A stretch of DNA of 64,000 nucleotides from Pseudogymnoascus destructans (lineage: Eukaryota > Ascomycota > Leotiomycetes > Thelebolales > Thelebolaceae): contig NW_020167523.1 of assembly GCF_001641265.1 (NCBI RefSeq), forward strand, positions 1,786,592 through 1,850,591, read 5' to 3'. A program made the translations under genes and the position numbers. A model generated the notes under the pieces. That model searched no databases. It was not told the DNA's origin and saw only the letters and a program-made list of their open reading frames with translations. How positions within the stretch are numbered: position 1 is the stretch's first letter; the number at the start of each line of letters is the position of its first letter. Below, piece by piece: positions 10,912 through 21,663 of this stretch.

Positions 10912-13900
10912 TTATCTAGCGAACGGGAAAGTTCCCAGTTTCGGACCATCACCATGATATTCCACTGGATCCTCGAAATCCTCGATAATGCTCTTGCGAT
11001 GGGCACCCAGCTTTTTCCCCATCCCCTTCCTTCGTTTCTCCGACTTCCGGCTCCTGCGTTTGGGGCTCTGATTCATCTCGTCATACTCCCCATTCATTGC
11101 GGCAATTGCTCTCTTGTTGAATAGTCTGTACTCTTTAGCATTGGTCAAGGCTGCATCGAGCCCTCGGTTCCAAAGTCTCGCCACTTCCATGGAATGTTCG
11201 ATGCTACTCTGATACTCTTCAGCACTTTCCAAGAGGACATCAAGCCGCCGCTCCTCAATCACTTGGATGGCCTTGTATGTGGCGAAAACCCTGTTGAGGT
11301 CGAGTAGAGGCTGACACGCCACGCTGGTGGGATCAGGGATGCGCAATGAGGTACGGCATTCATGAAAGTCGCTGCTTTTGTTGATACTGGTGTAGAGTTT
11401 GTTAACTTCGCGGTGGACCCCCTCTACCGTAATGGGCGCGGCAATGAGAGGCGTCTCAGTAATGGGTGTTCGGAGAGACACCAGTAATGCATCTGGCTTA
11501 TTGCCTGGTGCCGATGGAATCTGAAGAGGCTGAGGGGCGGGCGGCGGAAGCGCAAAGCCTGCCGGCGAGAATGATATATTCCGCGGTTTCTCAGACGGAG
11601 CGGCATATTGGGCATTGGGAAAGTATCTGGTACCCACGAGCGTCATTGCCTCGGATCTCGCCAATAAATTGGTGGCGGCACGACTTTCAGCCCGAACCGA
11701 AACCGATAGACTGGTTGGATGGCGCTTTGCTGTGCTGGGATTGCCTGTTGTAGCTGGAGGCTTTGCAAGTCGACTGTCATACAACTCTCGTCGTGCCTTT
11801 CCAAGAGCAGCCATTTGATAATCAGTCGGAACATCTCCTTTACAGGCTGAAAGCTGTATGTCTTCCATCGCCTTGCCTAATGCCCGGCCTTCGGGGGTGG
11901 AATCAGGGACAACGGTATATTCATCGGGTACAGAGTCTCCATATTTGTCAGTAAGACGTGATGAACCCGCCTCTTTATTGTCTTGTATACTAGAACGAGA
12001 AAGGCTGGGAGCCACCGATACTGATATGGGAACTGTGGCACCTTCCATCTGCGATTGCATATATGCCACGGCCTCGTCGGCGTTAGTGAACCGTGGGACC
12101 TTGGGCACTGGCACTGACGCCCTAGACTTGTAAAGATCGGCGACAGCCTGAGGCGGAACCGGCATTGAATCTAGTCCACCAAGGACCTTTTGGATTTCTA
12201 TCTCGGATAACTTTGCAGTATCACTCCTGCCGCAGCTGGACAGCGGGATGCCGCCCGAAAGTAGATCAGACAGTCCTGGATACATATCCGTTGCGAATAC
12301 GAGGACATCAGCCGGATCTGTGAACTTCGGCATCCTTTTACTCCTTTGGCCAATGAAAGGACGGACCTTGTTGTCAATGATAGACTCTGGGCGTGGTATT
12401 TTTGGAACTTGCTTCGCTATCGGCTCTTGCTCTTGATCGCCCGTTTTCCAATCCTCAACCGCTTCGGGGACGAATAGACCATAGCATACTGTAGTAACCA
12501 TTTCGTCGAACCTCTTGGAAAGCTTTAGACCTGCCAAAGAGCTGAAAGCTGGATTCCTGTACCTAGATTCGTCGTCAAACAATTGTTCGATTGCCTCCAT
12601 CATAATCATGAGCCTCGGGCGATCGTCCAAGACTGAAAGTAAATCCGCTGCAGTCGCTTGAATATGCTCATTATCTTTGCCTGCATCTCTTCTTGCGCCG
12701 ACTCTCAGCATTTGTACCGTTGAATCCACATTGTCCAGTACGCTGAGAATCTTCCTTGCCCTGGACCCTTCCTCCGTGGTTGGGTCAGTCCCCACGGCGG
12801 CCTCTTCAGCCTCAGCTTTAAACTCGAGGAAATATGCATAACCGTGAAAAGATTTTGCGAAATATGCAGCGAGGGACTTTCGCTGCGCTCTGGCTGTTTC
12901 GAATATGATACATTCTTTCGCCAATTCGGGGTCAGATGGCAGCGGCGCAGCATTGGGCCGCATAGAAGTATCAAAGTGCGCTGGCAGGCCTAGAGGCGAA
13001 TAGACGACAACACGGTCGCGGGGGATCATTGGAGTCGGAGTAGGCGTAAGGGCTGGCGTGACTCTTTTGTCCAGGCAAGTTTGGAAATCGAGGTGATGGA
13101 CGCTGACGCAGTCTACCGGCGATTTAATGATACTTCTGGGTGGAACCAGGGTAACAGAAGATTTTGGTAGGTGTATAGCATCATCGACGTCTTTCGGGGC
13201 GGAAAGTTGAGCTGTAGGTGGCGGCATGAAAGACGATATTGGTCTGGCTGGCTCCTGTGGCCCAATTCCTGCATCCATGTCGACCTTCATCTTCTTCATC
13301 TCTGCACAGATCCTCTTCATCTCATTCTTAAAAAACTTCTCATCTACGTTGTCTTCGAAGCCAGTGTCATATTCCATGGCTTCCTTCGACTTCTTGAATG
13401 AAGAGAGCATACTAGAATCTGAGATGATGCCCCTTGCTCTGGCCCGAACTTCATGCTGTGTGAGAGGAACCGTTTGTTGCTTTCTATAATTTGCTGCAAT
13501 GAGCTCTTTTTTCAGCTTCTTTTGAGACGGGGTCAATTCTTCAGGAGGTTCGCTGGTCGCCTCTGGAATTCGATGGTTGATAGGGGTAGGCTGTGGGGGC
13601 TGCACTGGCTCTTGAGCTACAGATGGTTTACCTGAGATCTGTTCCCCCGCCATTGCATTTGGCATCCAACGGCCTAGAACATATGGCACATGCTCCTTTG
13701 AGTGAACTCCGACTCCCTTGGAGCCTGCACTCTCATCACCTGATTTGTCACCCGCAACCTGATAATGGGTATCCTCACGCACAAAGTTCGTCTCAACTTT
13801 CAGTACGGCCGAGAGGTAACTGGAAACCGTATCTCTACATATAGCAACGGAGCCAATCGCCGGGGGTAATATTGCGTATGAGCTGGACGCGGCCACAACT

Positions 13901-16900
13901 TCCATGATGCGGAGGCGATCCTGTGGAGAAGAGTCATCCAACTCAGCGAGAGCAGAGTGAAGTAGAAGCGCGCTGGCAACAAGAGACTGGCGAACTTCGA
14001 CATCCCCGAAGCATGCTGGCAGATTAGCCAAGTTGTTTTTCTGCTCTATGAAAGCAGCATAGTCTACAGCATTGTCATAGAGTTCCTTGGCTGTCTCTCT
14101 GAAATAATTCGGACAATCAATAGCTGGAAGGCGGAAATCCCTATTGACAGATGCTCTGCCTTCATCATCCAATGCAGCGATATAGGCGCTATCGTAGTCC
14201 CGAATATTATACAATATTTGCGCCTTTATTGGAACACCGGCCCTTTTGGTGATTGGAAGAATGAATGGGTTCCTGTTGGCATTATACCGTAAAACAGACG
14301 GTGGTGCGCTCTCGAGCGCTGTTTTCATGGAACCCACAGCATCCATGAAGTGTTGCACGTGCTGCTGAGCACCAAGGTTGCTCAAAGTCGGTTGGTTCCA
14401 TGGCATGTTCTTCGCCTTCCGAAGATATGGCGCATATCGAGAGAGCTGGGACATATCAGTCAAGACACATACCGATGCTGCCCTTGTCGTCTCTTGGATG
14501 GAAGGATGCTCTGCGATGAACTTGAGCGGCCATAAGAATCTCCGAATGCCAGTTGTTGATCTGGCAAATTGTTTGACCATTTTTCTCATAACTTTATCCA
14601 CAAAATCCTTTGTTTTGGAGGGATTGCAGATTATAGGCCTGGATTCACTTTCAACCTCTTCAGAATCTTCGAGTTCTCTGGCCTTTCGCTCCTCCACAAT
14701 GCACACCCAGAGTTTTTCTACCTCGTCCCTCACTCTTCCCAACTTCGCATCTTTACTGGAGTTGAACCGCTCTTCAATTGCCGCCTTTTCTAGTAAAAAA
14801 GCTGACATTTTTGCGTCGTCAAAGGCATAGTATGAAGCCACAGTTTGGCGGAACTCAGGGGTAACCGTGTGCGATGCAAAGTATTCGGAGATAATGCTGA
14901 AGGCTTCCTTGCCTGAAGTAGATTTGGCCAGGGAGTCGATAGCACTTTTGGGGGTCAATGGCGCTTTGCAACCGTCTTTACTGAGAGATTGATTCTCAAG
15001 ATTTGGCACAGGGTGCATCAATGGCATTTTGCTACCACCTTCACTGGAAGGTTGCTTCTCCAGATTCGGCGCAGGGTGCATCGATGGCGTTGTGCGACTG
15101 CCTTTACTGGAAGACTCCTTCTCAAGATTCGGCACAGGGTGCATCGATGGCGGTTTGCGACCAGCTAGACTGAAAGGTTGCTTATCGAAATTCGGCACAG
15201 CTTTCATATCCACCAGCTTCTGATATAAGAGGTGCGATTCCTGTCCCCAGAACGAACCGTAGGCATCCGAATTCGTTCCCATGGCATTATAATCGGCAAC
15301 AAAGCGACGCAACACTGGTGGTTGCTTAATGAGAGACAAAGCCTTGGTTTCCAGTTCGGCTGATGCAGGTGAATTGTCTCTGATCGTTCGGCCGCATACT
15401 GGACCGGAAGTCTCAGCGGCCGGAGTAGGATCATCTGGCCGGCGTATCCCTTGTTCGAGCTCCTGCAACTCTCTCATTTTCTTGGCTGACTCTGCAAGAC
15501 GTTTCGCATGGGTCACGCTCTCGATGAGCGCCGTGTCATCAACTTTAGACCGGGTATTGTCGCTCACTTCCTTGTAGACTTTTGTGACAACATGGTAAAT
15601 CAAGTCGGCTTCATCTGCCATAGCCGCCGCCTTCTCATCTCCACATGCAACGAGGTAATTGAGGTGTTCTATGTAATCGAGGAACGCGTTGTAGTATTTC
15701 GGCGATGACAACAGGTGAATTGCCGCGGCTCGCTGCTCTTTAGGGGTGACCACTTTTCCAAATGCCGAGAAGGGGGCCTTATTACTGGCAGAGGACAGCT
15801 GTTTTTTGGTGCTCAATATGGTGGCATCGCCATCTGCGGCTTCAATCTCGTCCACTCGCCTTTTAACCTTGTTCATATCCACATGTAGCTCGAGTTTGAG
15901 CTTTGAATCCAGCGGCGTATCTGAAAGCAGCTCACGGATGGTTTCTGCTAGGACCTTGCTGAAGTTTGTGTCGTCGTTCTTCCAGGTGGTATGGCTGCAC
16001 CGTGCGTGTTGCTTGTGGTCACATGTATGCTCAGCACTGGTTTGGCCAGTACTTGGGAGGTTGGACGATGGAGAAGATGTAGCTGCGGCGGAACTTTTAT
16101 TTTCTGCCAATTGTTTCCCTTTATCGATGCCGCCTTGAGCTTTCTTCTTGCCTCTTCTCTTCTTGCCTTTCTTTCTTGGAGCTTCTGCATCCCCGGGGGG
16201 AAGTAATTCGTCCGTTTTGAAGTCTTCCTCGAGCTGTGCAAATGAATCGGGAGCACTTTGAAGTTCGGCTAGGGAGGATTCAATTCGAATGGTCTGCTCG
16301 AGATCCGCGTCATTATCTTCCCAGGGCCAGGGGTCATTGTAAATATTGATCTTCGGCGTATCGGCGGATGCGGCCTCGCCGTCTGTTGAATCCGCGATCA
16401 CAGCCCCGTGACCCGTCTTTTTCTTCCTTTTCCTTCTCTTCTTTGATGGTTCGGCTTCCACAGTGACCGCATCTTCCACCTCGGGGACGTTGGGTTCAGT
16501 GCTAGACATTTGAGAAGCAGCAGCAGTCTCACGATTGGATTTGATAATGTTTGCACCTCGTATGGCGAGCTCTATTCTGTAAAGGCTTTGTTTTAGAGGC
16601 AAATAGTTGGAACCGGGGCCAAGGCTTTCCTCCACCGATAACAATTCGTCTCTGAACGCGAGGAATGAGTCCAGATCCGAATCCTTTACCATTTCACATA
16701 GTTTCTCATACGTGATATCCTGTGCTTCCCTGAATTCGTCGTCGAAGCTGACGTTCGGGGGTGGCGGGGGTTGTAGAAAAGATGAGCCATCTGTAATGTC
16801 TTTTTTGGCCTGATCGGGGGTGTATTGTGGTAAAGCCTTGCTGGGATGCTGTGTGGACGCGGGAGATTGTTGTATGATGATGTTGGGGTTATCCTGTTTA

Positions 16901-17094
16901 CCAGCGGCGTCCAGCCCACTGGACATTGCCGATTTATGATCTGACTGGGTTGCAGCCGTGGCGGGAGCTGCCGTGGGTGAACTTGATGAATTGGAGTTTC
17001 CACTGGGGCGTTGTGATCTGGTTTGAGGTGGAGGCCCAGGAGGGCGAGTGTCGACAGGCCCGCCGCCATCTGGATCTTTGTCTTGTTTCGTCAT
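10912..17094 (-). CDS. Very large uncharacterised protein (2060 residues)
   Basis: One uninterrupted frame codes for 2060 residues from an ATG at 17094 to TAA at 10912. I recognise no catalytic domain. The N-terminal 150 residues are low-complexity (Pro/Ser/Gln-rich). Lys-rich clusters that look like nuclear localisation signals lie near residue 220 (KKRRKRKKK), near 310 (KKGKKRRGKKK) and at the C-terminus (KRRSRKSEKRRKG). Residues about 632-711 are four imperfect repeats of the pattern HPxPNLExxxxS. Much of the rest is predicted-helical sequence rich in Ala, Glu and Lys. A nuclear or nucleolar scaffold is a guess from the basic clusters only. Such a long intron-free frame without stops shows that it is a real gene. 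Confidence 0.8.
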   Translation of the reverse strand: MTKQDKDPDGGGPVDTRPPGPPPQTRSQRPSGNSNSSSSPTAAPATAATQSDHKSAMSSGLDAAGKQDNPNIIIQQSPASTQHPSKALPQYTPDQAKKDITDGSSFLQPPPPPNVSFDDEFREAQDITYEKLCEMVKDSDLDSFLAFRDELLSVEESLGPGSNYLPLKQSLYRIELAIRGANIIKSNRETAAASQMSSTEPNVPEVEDAVTVEAEPSKKRRKRKKKTGHGAVIADSTDGEAASADTPKINIYNDPWPWEDNDADLEQTIRIESSLAELQSAPDSFAQLEEDFKTDELLPPGDAEAPRKKGKKRRGKKKAQGGIDKGKQLAENKSSAAATSSPSSNLPSTGQTSAEHTCDHKQHARCSHTTWKNDDTNFSKVLAETIRELLSDTPLDSKLKLELHVDMNKVKRRVDEIEAADGDATILSTKKQLSSASNKAPFSAFGKVVTPKEQRAAAIHLLSSPKYYNAFLDYIEHLNYLVACGDEKAAAMADEADLIYHVVTKVYKEVSDNTRSKVDDTALIESVTHAKRLAESAKKMRELQELEQGIRRPDDPTPAAETSGPVCGRTIRDNSPASAELETKALSLIKQPPVLRRFVADYNAMGTNSDAYGSFWGQESHLLYQKLVDMKAVPNFDKQPFSLAGRKPPSMHPVPNLEKESSSKGSRTTPSMHPAPNLEKQPSSEGGSKMPLMHPVPNLENQSLSKDGCKAPLTPKSAIDSLAKSTSGKEAFSIISEYFASHTVTPEFRQTVASYYAFDDAKMSAFLLEKAAIEERFNSSKDAKLGRVRDEVEKLWVCIVEERKARELEDSEEVESESRPIICNPSKTKDFVDKVMRKMVKQFARSTTGIRRFLWPLKFIAEHPSIQETTRAASVCVLTDMSQLSRYAPYLRKAKNMPWNQPTLSNLGAQQHVQHFMDAVGSMKTALESAPPSVLRYNANRNPFILPITKRAGVPIKAQILYNIRDYDSAYIAALDDEGRASVNRDFRLPAIDCPNYFRETAKELYDNAVDYAAFIEQKNNLANLPACFGDVEVRQSLVASALLLHSALAELDDSSPQDRLRIMEVVAASSSYAILPPAIGSVAICRDTVSSYLSAVLKVETNFVREDTHYQVAGDKSGDESAGSKGVGVHSKEHVPYVLGRWMPNAMAGEQISGKPSVAQEPVQPPQPTPINHRIPEATSEPPEELTPSQKKLKKELIAANYRKQQTVPLTQHEVRARARGIISDSSMLSSFKKSKEAMEYDTGFEDNVDEKFFKNEMKRICAEMKKMKVDMDAGIGPQEPARPISSFMPPPTAQLSAPKDVDDAIHLPKSSVTLVPPRSIIKSPVDCVSVHHLDFQTCLDKRVTPALTPTPTPMIPRDRVVVYSPLGLPAHFDTSMRPNAAPLPSDPELAKECIIFETARAQRKSLAAYFAKSFHGYAYFLEFKAEAEEAAVGTDPTTEEGSRARKILSVLDNVDSTVQMLRVGARRDAGKDNEHIQATAADLLSVLDDRPRLMIMMEAIEQLFDDESRYRNPAFSSLAGLKLSKRFDEMVTTVCYGLFVPEAVEDWKTGDQEQEPIAKQVPKIPRPESIIDNKVRPFIGQRSKRMPKFTDPADVLVFATDMYPGLSDLLSGGIPLSSCGRSDTAKLSEIEIQKVLGGLDSMPVPPQAVADLYKSRASVPVPKVPRFTNADEAVAYMQSQMEGATVPISVSVAPSLSRSSIQDNKEAGSSRLTDKYGDSVPDEYTVVPDSTPEGRALGKAMEDIQLSACKGDVPTDYQMAALGKARRELYDSRLAKPPATTGNPSTAKRHPTSLSVSVRAESRAATNLLARSEAMTLVGTRYFPNAQYAAPSEKPRNISFSPAGFALPPPAPQPLQIPSAPGNKPDALLVSLRTPITETPLIAAPITVEGVHREVNKLYTSINKSSDFHECRTSLRIPDPTSVACQPLLDLNRVFATYKAIQVIEERRLDVLLESAEEYQSSIEHSMEVARLWNRGLDAALTNAKEYRLFNKRAIAAMNGEYDEMNQSPKRRSRKSEKRRKGMGKKLGAHRKSIIEDFEDPVEYHGDGPKLGTFPFAR
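14960..15210 (-). repeat. In-frame tandem repeats within the 2060-residue gene
   Basis: Four copies of a unit of about 80 bp code for versions of MHPVPNLEKxSSSKGxxxxP. Copies differ at many positions but keep the PNLE or PNFDK core and the reading frame, so this is coding repeat expansion, not random duplication. Confidence 0.75.
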
Positions 17095-17567
17095 CGGACT
17101 ACAGATGTGACCTATGTTTGCGGATTTTGGGGTTCGAGATGTGGTTGTGAGGTGATCGAGGCGAGAAGCAGGCGAGACGCGTGTTGTGGGGAGATAAGCA
17201 ATCTTTGTTTGGTTGCTCTAGATCATAATTTGGGGGTGGAAGCCTTGAGCAGAAGCAGTCAGATAATAAAGAAAAGAGTTGTGTTTGGTTTGTACAGTGA
17301 AGAAATCGCCCTACCACAGGCCTTTTGGGGGTGATTGCAGACTAAGGCTCACTCGAGAGGAAGCGAAACAGGTCACCATGAATTCACTTCAATCGTAGCG
17401 AAATGGAGGACAAACGATAGGCCGCTACAAAAATATTGGATATTCAAGTCTCCCTGGCATTCGCGTGACAGCAGGGAACTGCACCTGGTCGAGGACATAA
17501 AAACGCATTGGGGCTTGCAGTGGTCATAATGGCATAATACACTTGTATCCCGCGCACTCATATCCTT

Positions 17568-18397
17568 CTAAACAAGTCCATCGTAAAGAGATAGAGCAGA
17601 AACGATGGTCTCATCACGCTTGCTGCCCTCCTTGAATTCTTCAATATCCAGGCTTCCATTCTCATCCTTGTCCATCGTGCGGAAGATCTTCTTGACTCTC
17701 TTTTCTGGCGTGTCCTCGTCATCTGGAAGCTTCACCATGGAGCCAACCTGGGGATGGTTATTGGATGTTCATAGCCTGTAAACGTTGACGGAAAGGTGCC
17801 TACCATCTTATATATCGCCTCTACAATCGCCAGCATCTCGTCGTAACTGATCTTTCCATCTCCGTCAATATCGTACAGCTGGAAGGCCCAGTCGAGCTTG
17901 TCTTCCATCTTGCCTCTGCTGGTGACGCTCAGAGCACAAATGAACTCCTTGAAATCAATGGAGCCAGATCTATCGCTGTCGAAGACATTGAAAACATAGT
18001 CTGCAAAGGAGGATGGATCTCCGAATGGAAAGAATTGGCGGTAGATCTTTTGGAACTCCTCCTTTGTGAGCATGCCCGAGGGGCAATCCTTGAGGAAGCC
18101 TATAGACAGTTATAACCATGTAGTGTGCCAGGCAAGGGGGTTCTGCTAACCCTTATACCATTGCTGGAGCTCCTTCTTGTCGAAATGTGTGGAACGCTGC
18201 AACTCCGAGAGCTGCTCTTGGGACAGCTTCGACTGCCTGGAGGGATGTGTTAGTAGGTCGAGTGGAATGAAGCTGAGGCATGAGACGCGTGTCTTTGAGC
18301 GGTGCAGCCACCTGTGGCCCCATCCTGCCCGCTCATTCGAGACCACGTCGTTTTGACTGGCGCCACACCCCGAGAGAGACACTCACGATTTCCCCAT
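17568..18397 (-). CDS. ncs1: Neuronal calcium sensor-1 (frequenin) homologue
   Basis: Four exons (18397-18387, 18236-18151, 18099-17804, 17747-17568) join to a protein of 190 residues, the usual NCS-1 length. The start MGKSQSKLSQEQL has a glycine at position 2 as expected for N-myristoylation. EF-hand loops are visible in DSDRSGSIDFKEF, DIDGDGKISYDEM and DKDENGSLDIEEF; the first EF-hand is degenerate, as is normal for this family. NCS-1 binds calcium at membranes and in yeast activates the phosphatidylinositol 4-kinase Pik1. All introns have GT...AG ends and the joined frame is continuous. The first exon is only 11 nt and is easy to miss. Confidence 0.95.
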
Positions 18398-19148
18398 ATC
18401 TCGCAGCTGGGTTCAGGCGGGCTCAGAGTGTTGTTTCGCAATGATGTCCGTTTCAGGGTCCTCGGAGGCACAGGGCTAGGCCTTGCAATCGACGGTTCAC
18501 GTCAATTGGAGAGTTGGCTAGAGCGAGCTTGTGTATGGTCGCCAGTCGGTTTTGAATGTCAGAAAGAGCCGGATGAACAGGCGTGTTAGTCGTTGTTACA
18601 AAGGAGGAAGTGCCACGGCAAGCGTTTACAGTCGTTCGTGTCGCTTACTGCCCTTCGAAATGATGGCGGGGGTGAGTGGAAATAAGCGCCTGTCGCAGTT
18701 TCTACACCCTGAAACCACTTTGTAAGACGTCGGGCGGCGATGTCGGGCGGCGATGTCGTGCGGAGATAATTTGAGGATTTTTAACGGGTCGATTTTTAAG
18801 CGTGAATGTTTGTTTTACGAGCAGCGGTGGAAATGTACATTATTAAGATTTATAAGAGCATATATAGAGGGGAATACTCCAGACAATGACGACGAGGCAA
18901 GGGAATTGCCCCACGAGCTGCACTGCTGCTCACTCTAGGTCACCGTATTAAGGCTGTGCAATTTGTCAGAAGTGCCACCTGCTGTTTTGCGTTGGCAAGT
19001 CGGGAACACGGAGGACGGAGGATAAGGATGGGGAATGATCACGTGATGTGACTGTGGCTAAGCTTGCAGTGTTGTCATTCGTCGGAGCTCTCTTTGAGTC
19101 GTGCTATCACCACAGTTCACGCAGAAAGTGCCAACACGCCATCTGCAG
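18398..19148. other. Shared promoter region of ncs1 and med4
   Basis: This region of about 750 bp separates two divergent genes. I see no conserved gene in it. A short direct duplication (CGGGCGGCGATGTCG, twice) lies near 18,730-18,758. Confidence 0.4.
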
Positions 19149-20095
19149 ATGGATAAAACCCTGGACGCGCAGTTTCTGCGGGTAGAGAAGGCCTTGGCTA
19201 CTCTCGTTGCTTCCATCTCAACATACAATCCCAATCCCGTCTTGGCTCACGATCTCGTTGCTGCCGATCAAGAACTGAGCCATGGTTTGGCCGACTGTAT
19301 GATCTGCCCCATTTCGCTGGTGCAGCCACCGAATCTAACAAGTCTGTAGTAGCCACACATCAAGCCAACTACGCACGCATCCAATCCCTCAAGAACACTT
19401 CTTCCGACCTTGACGCGCAGATAAAGGGATCCCTCCAGCTCCTGTCGTCCACGCGCTCGGAGCTGATCTCCACGCCCGCAACGACATTCCCGAGCACCAC
19501 AACCCCGGTTTCCTACATCGATCTACTCTCCTACGCGCGGAGGATCAGCAAATTCACCCTCCCACCTACGTACCGTGAGACACAGCCGACCCCCGAACCC
19601 GAAGGTACGGGCACTCAGACAAACGGGACCGTCACGCCCACTGCTCCATCAAATGGCGCTGTCGTGAATGCCGCAGAACTGCCAGTAACGCCAATTCAAG
19701 CCGATACCGATAAGACCTCTTTACCGCCCCAAATCTCGGAATGGCTGAACCCTCATGCCTCCGCGCCCGGTTTCGTTCCGTGGCCCACGGAGGAGACGAT
19801 TCGTCGAGGCGCGCTAGCGAGCATACAGGTTCTCATTGACCAGGGCGAAGACCCGGCAACGTTTGACCCAGAACGCAGCGCGGAGTTGGAGGCGTCACGG
19901 AAAAGATTGGAAGAGGAGGCCGAGCGGGCGAAGGAGGAGCAACGAGAAGCAGAGAGAGCAAGGCAGGAGCAGCGCATGAGAGAGGAGTACGTGCGGAGGG
20001 AGGCCATGGGTGCGGCTGGTCAGAAGGTGGAGGAGAAGCCAAAGGTTTTTACTGGATTAGATCTGTTGGATGATATGGATGATGATGATGAATAG
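19149..20095 (+). CDS. med4: Mediator of RNA polymerase II transcription subunit 4
   Basis: Exons 19149-19296 and 19350-20095 flank an intron with GTATGA...CTGTAG borders and code for 297 residues. The Med4 signature is seen in SYIDLLSYARRISKFTLPPT, followed by a linker and GFVPWPTEETIRRGALASIQ, typical of filamentous fungi. The N-terminal half is helical. A charged coiled-coil (about residues 230-275, EEEAERAKEEQREAERARQE) and an acidic end with FTGLDLLDDMDDDDE follow. Med4 sits in the Middle module of Mediator in the nucleus and links activators to RNA polymerase II. ATG 19149 was chosen because the upstream part of the frame has no ATG and no conservation. Confidence 0.92.
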
Positions 20096-20218
20096 AGGTT
20101 TATAGGGAATAGAATGAAAACTCGCTAGCTAGGATTATCTGACTGGATGGACCATGCATCGTGCGCTGTAATCAGGAGTGAAAATGCTTCTATAACATTT
20201 ATTTCTACCCATAACAGC

Positions 20219-21310
20219 CTATCTCCGTCCCCTGTCCCTTCGTCCTCCATCCAAGGTCTTGAGCCTCTTCTGGAACTTCTCTCCAACCTCTACGCCACCA
20301 CCGGCTCGGGGTCCATCCTCCACGGCACGCTTTCTGCTCTTCTCCAAGGCGGTCCTTGTGGAGCTAGATGTCCTGTTTGTGAGCCGCTCAATGCGGTCAA
20401 TGCCCTCACCCAAACCTCTCCACTCCTCGCCACCGTAGCCAGCATCCTTAACCCCTCCCTTCTTGGCACGCTCTTTCTTGCTCTCTTTGGGCAGACGGGT
20501 ATAATTCTTCTCTTCGTACTCCTTGCGCTCCTCGGCTTCCTTGCGCTCCTTGTCAGATCGCGAGCGTCGTCCACCGGCGATGATCTGACTTCCAATACTG
20601 GGCTCTGCGAATGGCGTCTCGGACAACTCTGTGCTGATAAACTCGTCCAGCGTTGCGGACTTCTGGGGCCTCTTGTCTGCCTTCTCCCGTGGTCCGGTGG
20701 TAGGCATGACTGTGGGGTTGATTCGAGGAGGCTTATATATGCCATCCATATCCTTTGCGCTGTGGGATTTGAGGCCAGAGTCTGCAGGTCGTACGAGCCC
20801 GGCAGGGTTTGGTCGGTATTGTAGGTCGTCGATCTGAGCTGCCTGCGCCTCGACACCTCCAGCGTCTTCCTCATCATCTGAATCGTCTGATACATCGGAG
20901 TCTCTCGTGATAGCCTTCGACGGTCCTCTTGACGCTGGGAGAGTGGCCCTTGCTGCATCGTCGGCGGCGCGAAGAACCTTGTCGATCTGGTACTTCAACC
21001 GCGCCTCCAGCGGCCTGACACCCTTTTCCAGATAGACCCTGGTCTCGACCAGCTTTTTAACAGCATCATCGTCAATACCCTGCGTTTCTTTGTCGTCAGA
21101 CTCATCACTGTTGTAGTCGCGCAGTTTGATGAGGATCAAGAAGACGAGGTTTTGGAGGTAGGACAGCAAAAGTTCATTCTTGACATCGAGGAGCGAGATG
21201 CCATCTTTCGGTGGGGCAATAGAGCCCAATTCTGGCGCAGACTGTTCGGAGGATAAGAGCGCCTGCGTAAGGGTTGCCAACAATGAAGGCAGAGAGTTGT
21301 CGAGCGCCAT
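20219..21310 (-). CDS. lcp5: Sas10/Utp3/C1D-family protein, Lcp5/neuroguidin type
   Basis: The frame codes for 363 residues from ATG 21310. The N-terminal helical Sas10/C1D domain (about residues 20-120, with LDVKNELLLSYLQNLVFLIL and LVETRVYLEKGVRPLEARLK) is followed by an acidic stretch and the signature YRPNPAGLV. Next come YKPPRINPTVMP and a basic C-terminus. This is the order in yeast Lcp5 and animal neuroguidin, which act with U3 snoRNP in 18S rRNA processing in the nucleolus. The frame stays open upstream to another ATG at 21493, but those 61 residues lack conservation. The 3' end converges on med4, 123 bp apart. Confidence 0.88.
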   Translation of the reverse strand: MALDNSLPSLLATLTQALLSSEQSAPELGSIAPPKDGISLLDVKNELLLSYLQNLVFLILIKLRDYNSDESDDKETQGIDDDAVKKLVETRVYLEKGVRPLEARLKYQIDKVLRAADDAARATLPASRGPSKAITRDSDVSDDSDDEEDAGGVEAQAAQIDDLQYRPNPAGLVRPADSGLKSHSAKDMDGIYKPPRINPTVMPTTGPREKADKRPQKSATLDEFISTELSETPFAEPSIGSQIIAGGRRSRSDKERKEAEERKEYEEKNYTRLPKESKKERAKKGGVKDAGYGGEEWRGLGEGIDRIERLTNRTSSSTRTALEKSRKRAVEDGPRAGGGVEVGEKFQKRLKTLDGGRRDRGRR

Positions 21311-21663
21311 GATTGCGATGAGACGTGAAACCTGGTACTGTAAAAAAACATTGAAAGCATTTTGTTGCGATAAGGATTGTCGCGGGCGGGTAATAGTTCC
21401 GCCGACCCCTGTCTGAAGTACGGATGAATGTTCCTGAGATAGGTACCCAGTTGTTTTGGCAAGGAGACAGGTTGCTTCGACACAAGCTCTCATCGTCGTT
21501 CACGACAACAACAGTTTATAAAGTGAGTAGATGGGAGAATAATAAATTCAGGATTGAAGCTTGTGAGTGTTTTCATTATAAACCATCAATCCTGTGACGC
21601 GAGCAGACACTGGGCGCAACCCTTACTGACAACAGCAAATTACAGATTCGCACACCCATAATC

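Noticed and set aside
20147..20824. 225-codon plus-strand frame opposite lcp5
   Set aside because: Antisense to the conserved lcp5 frame; no independent features.
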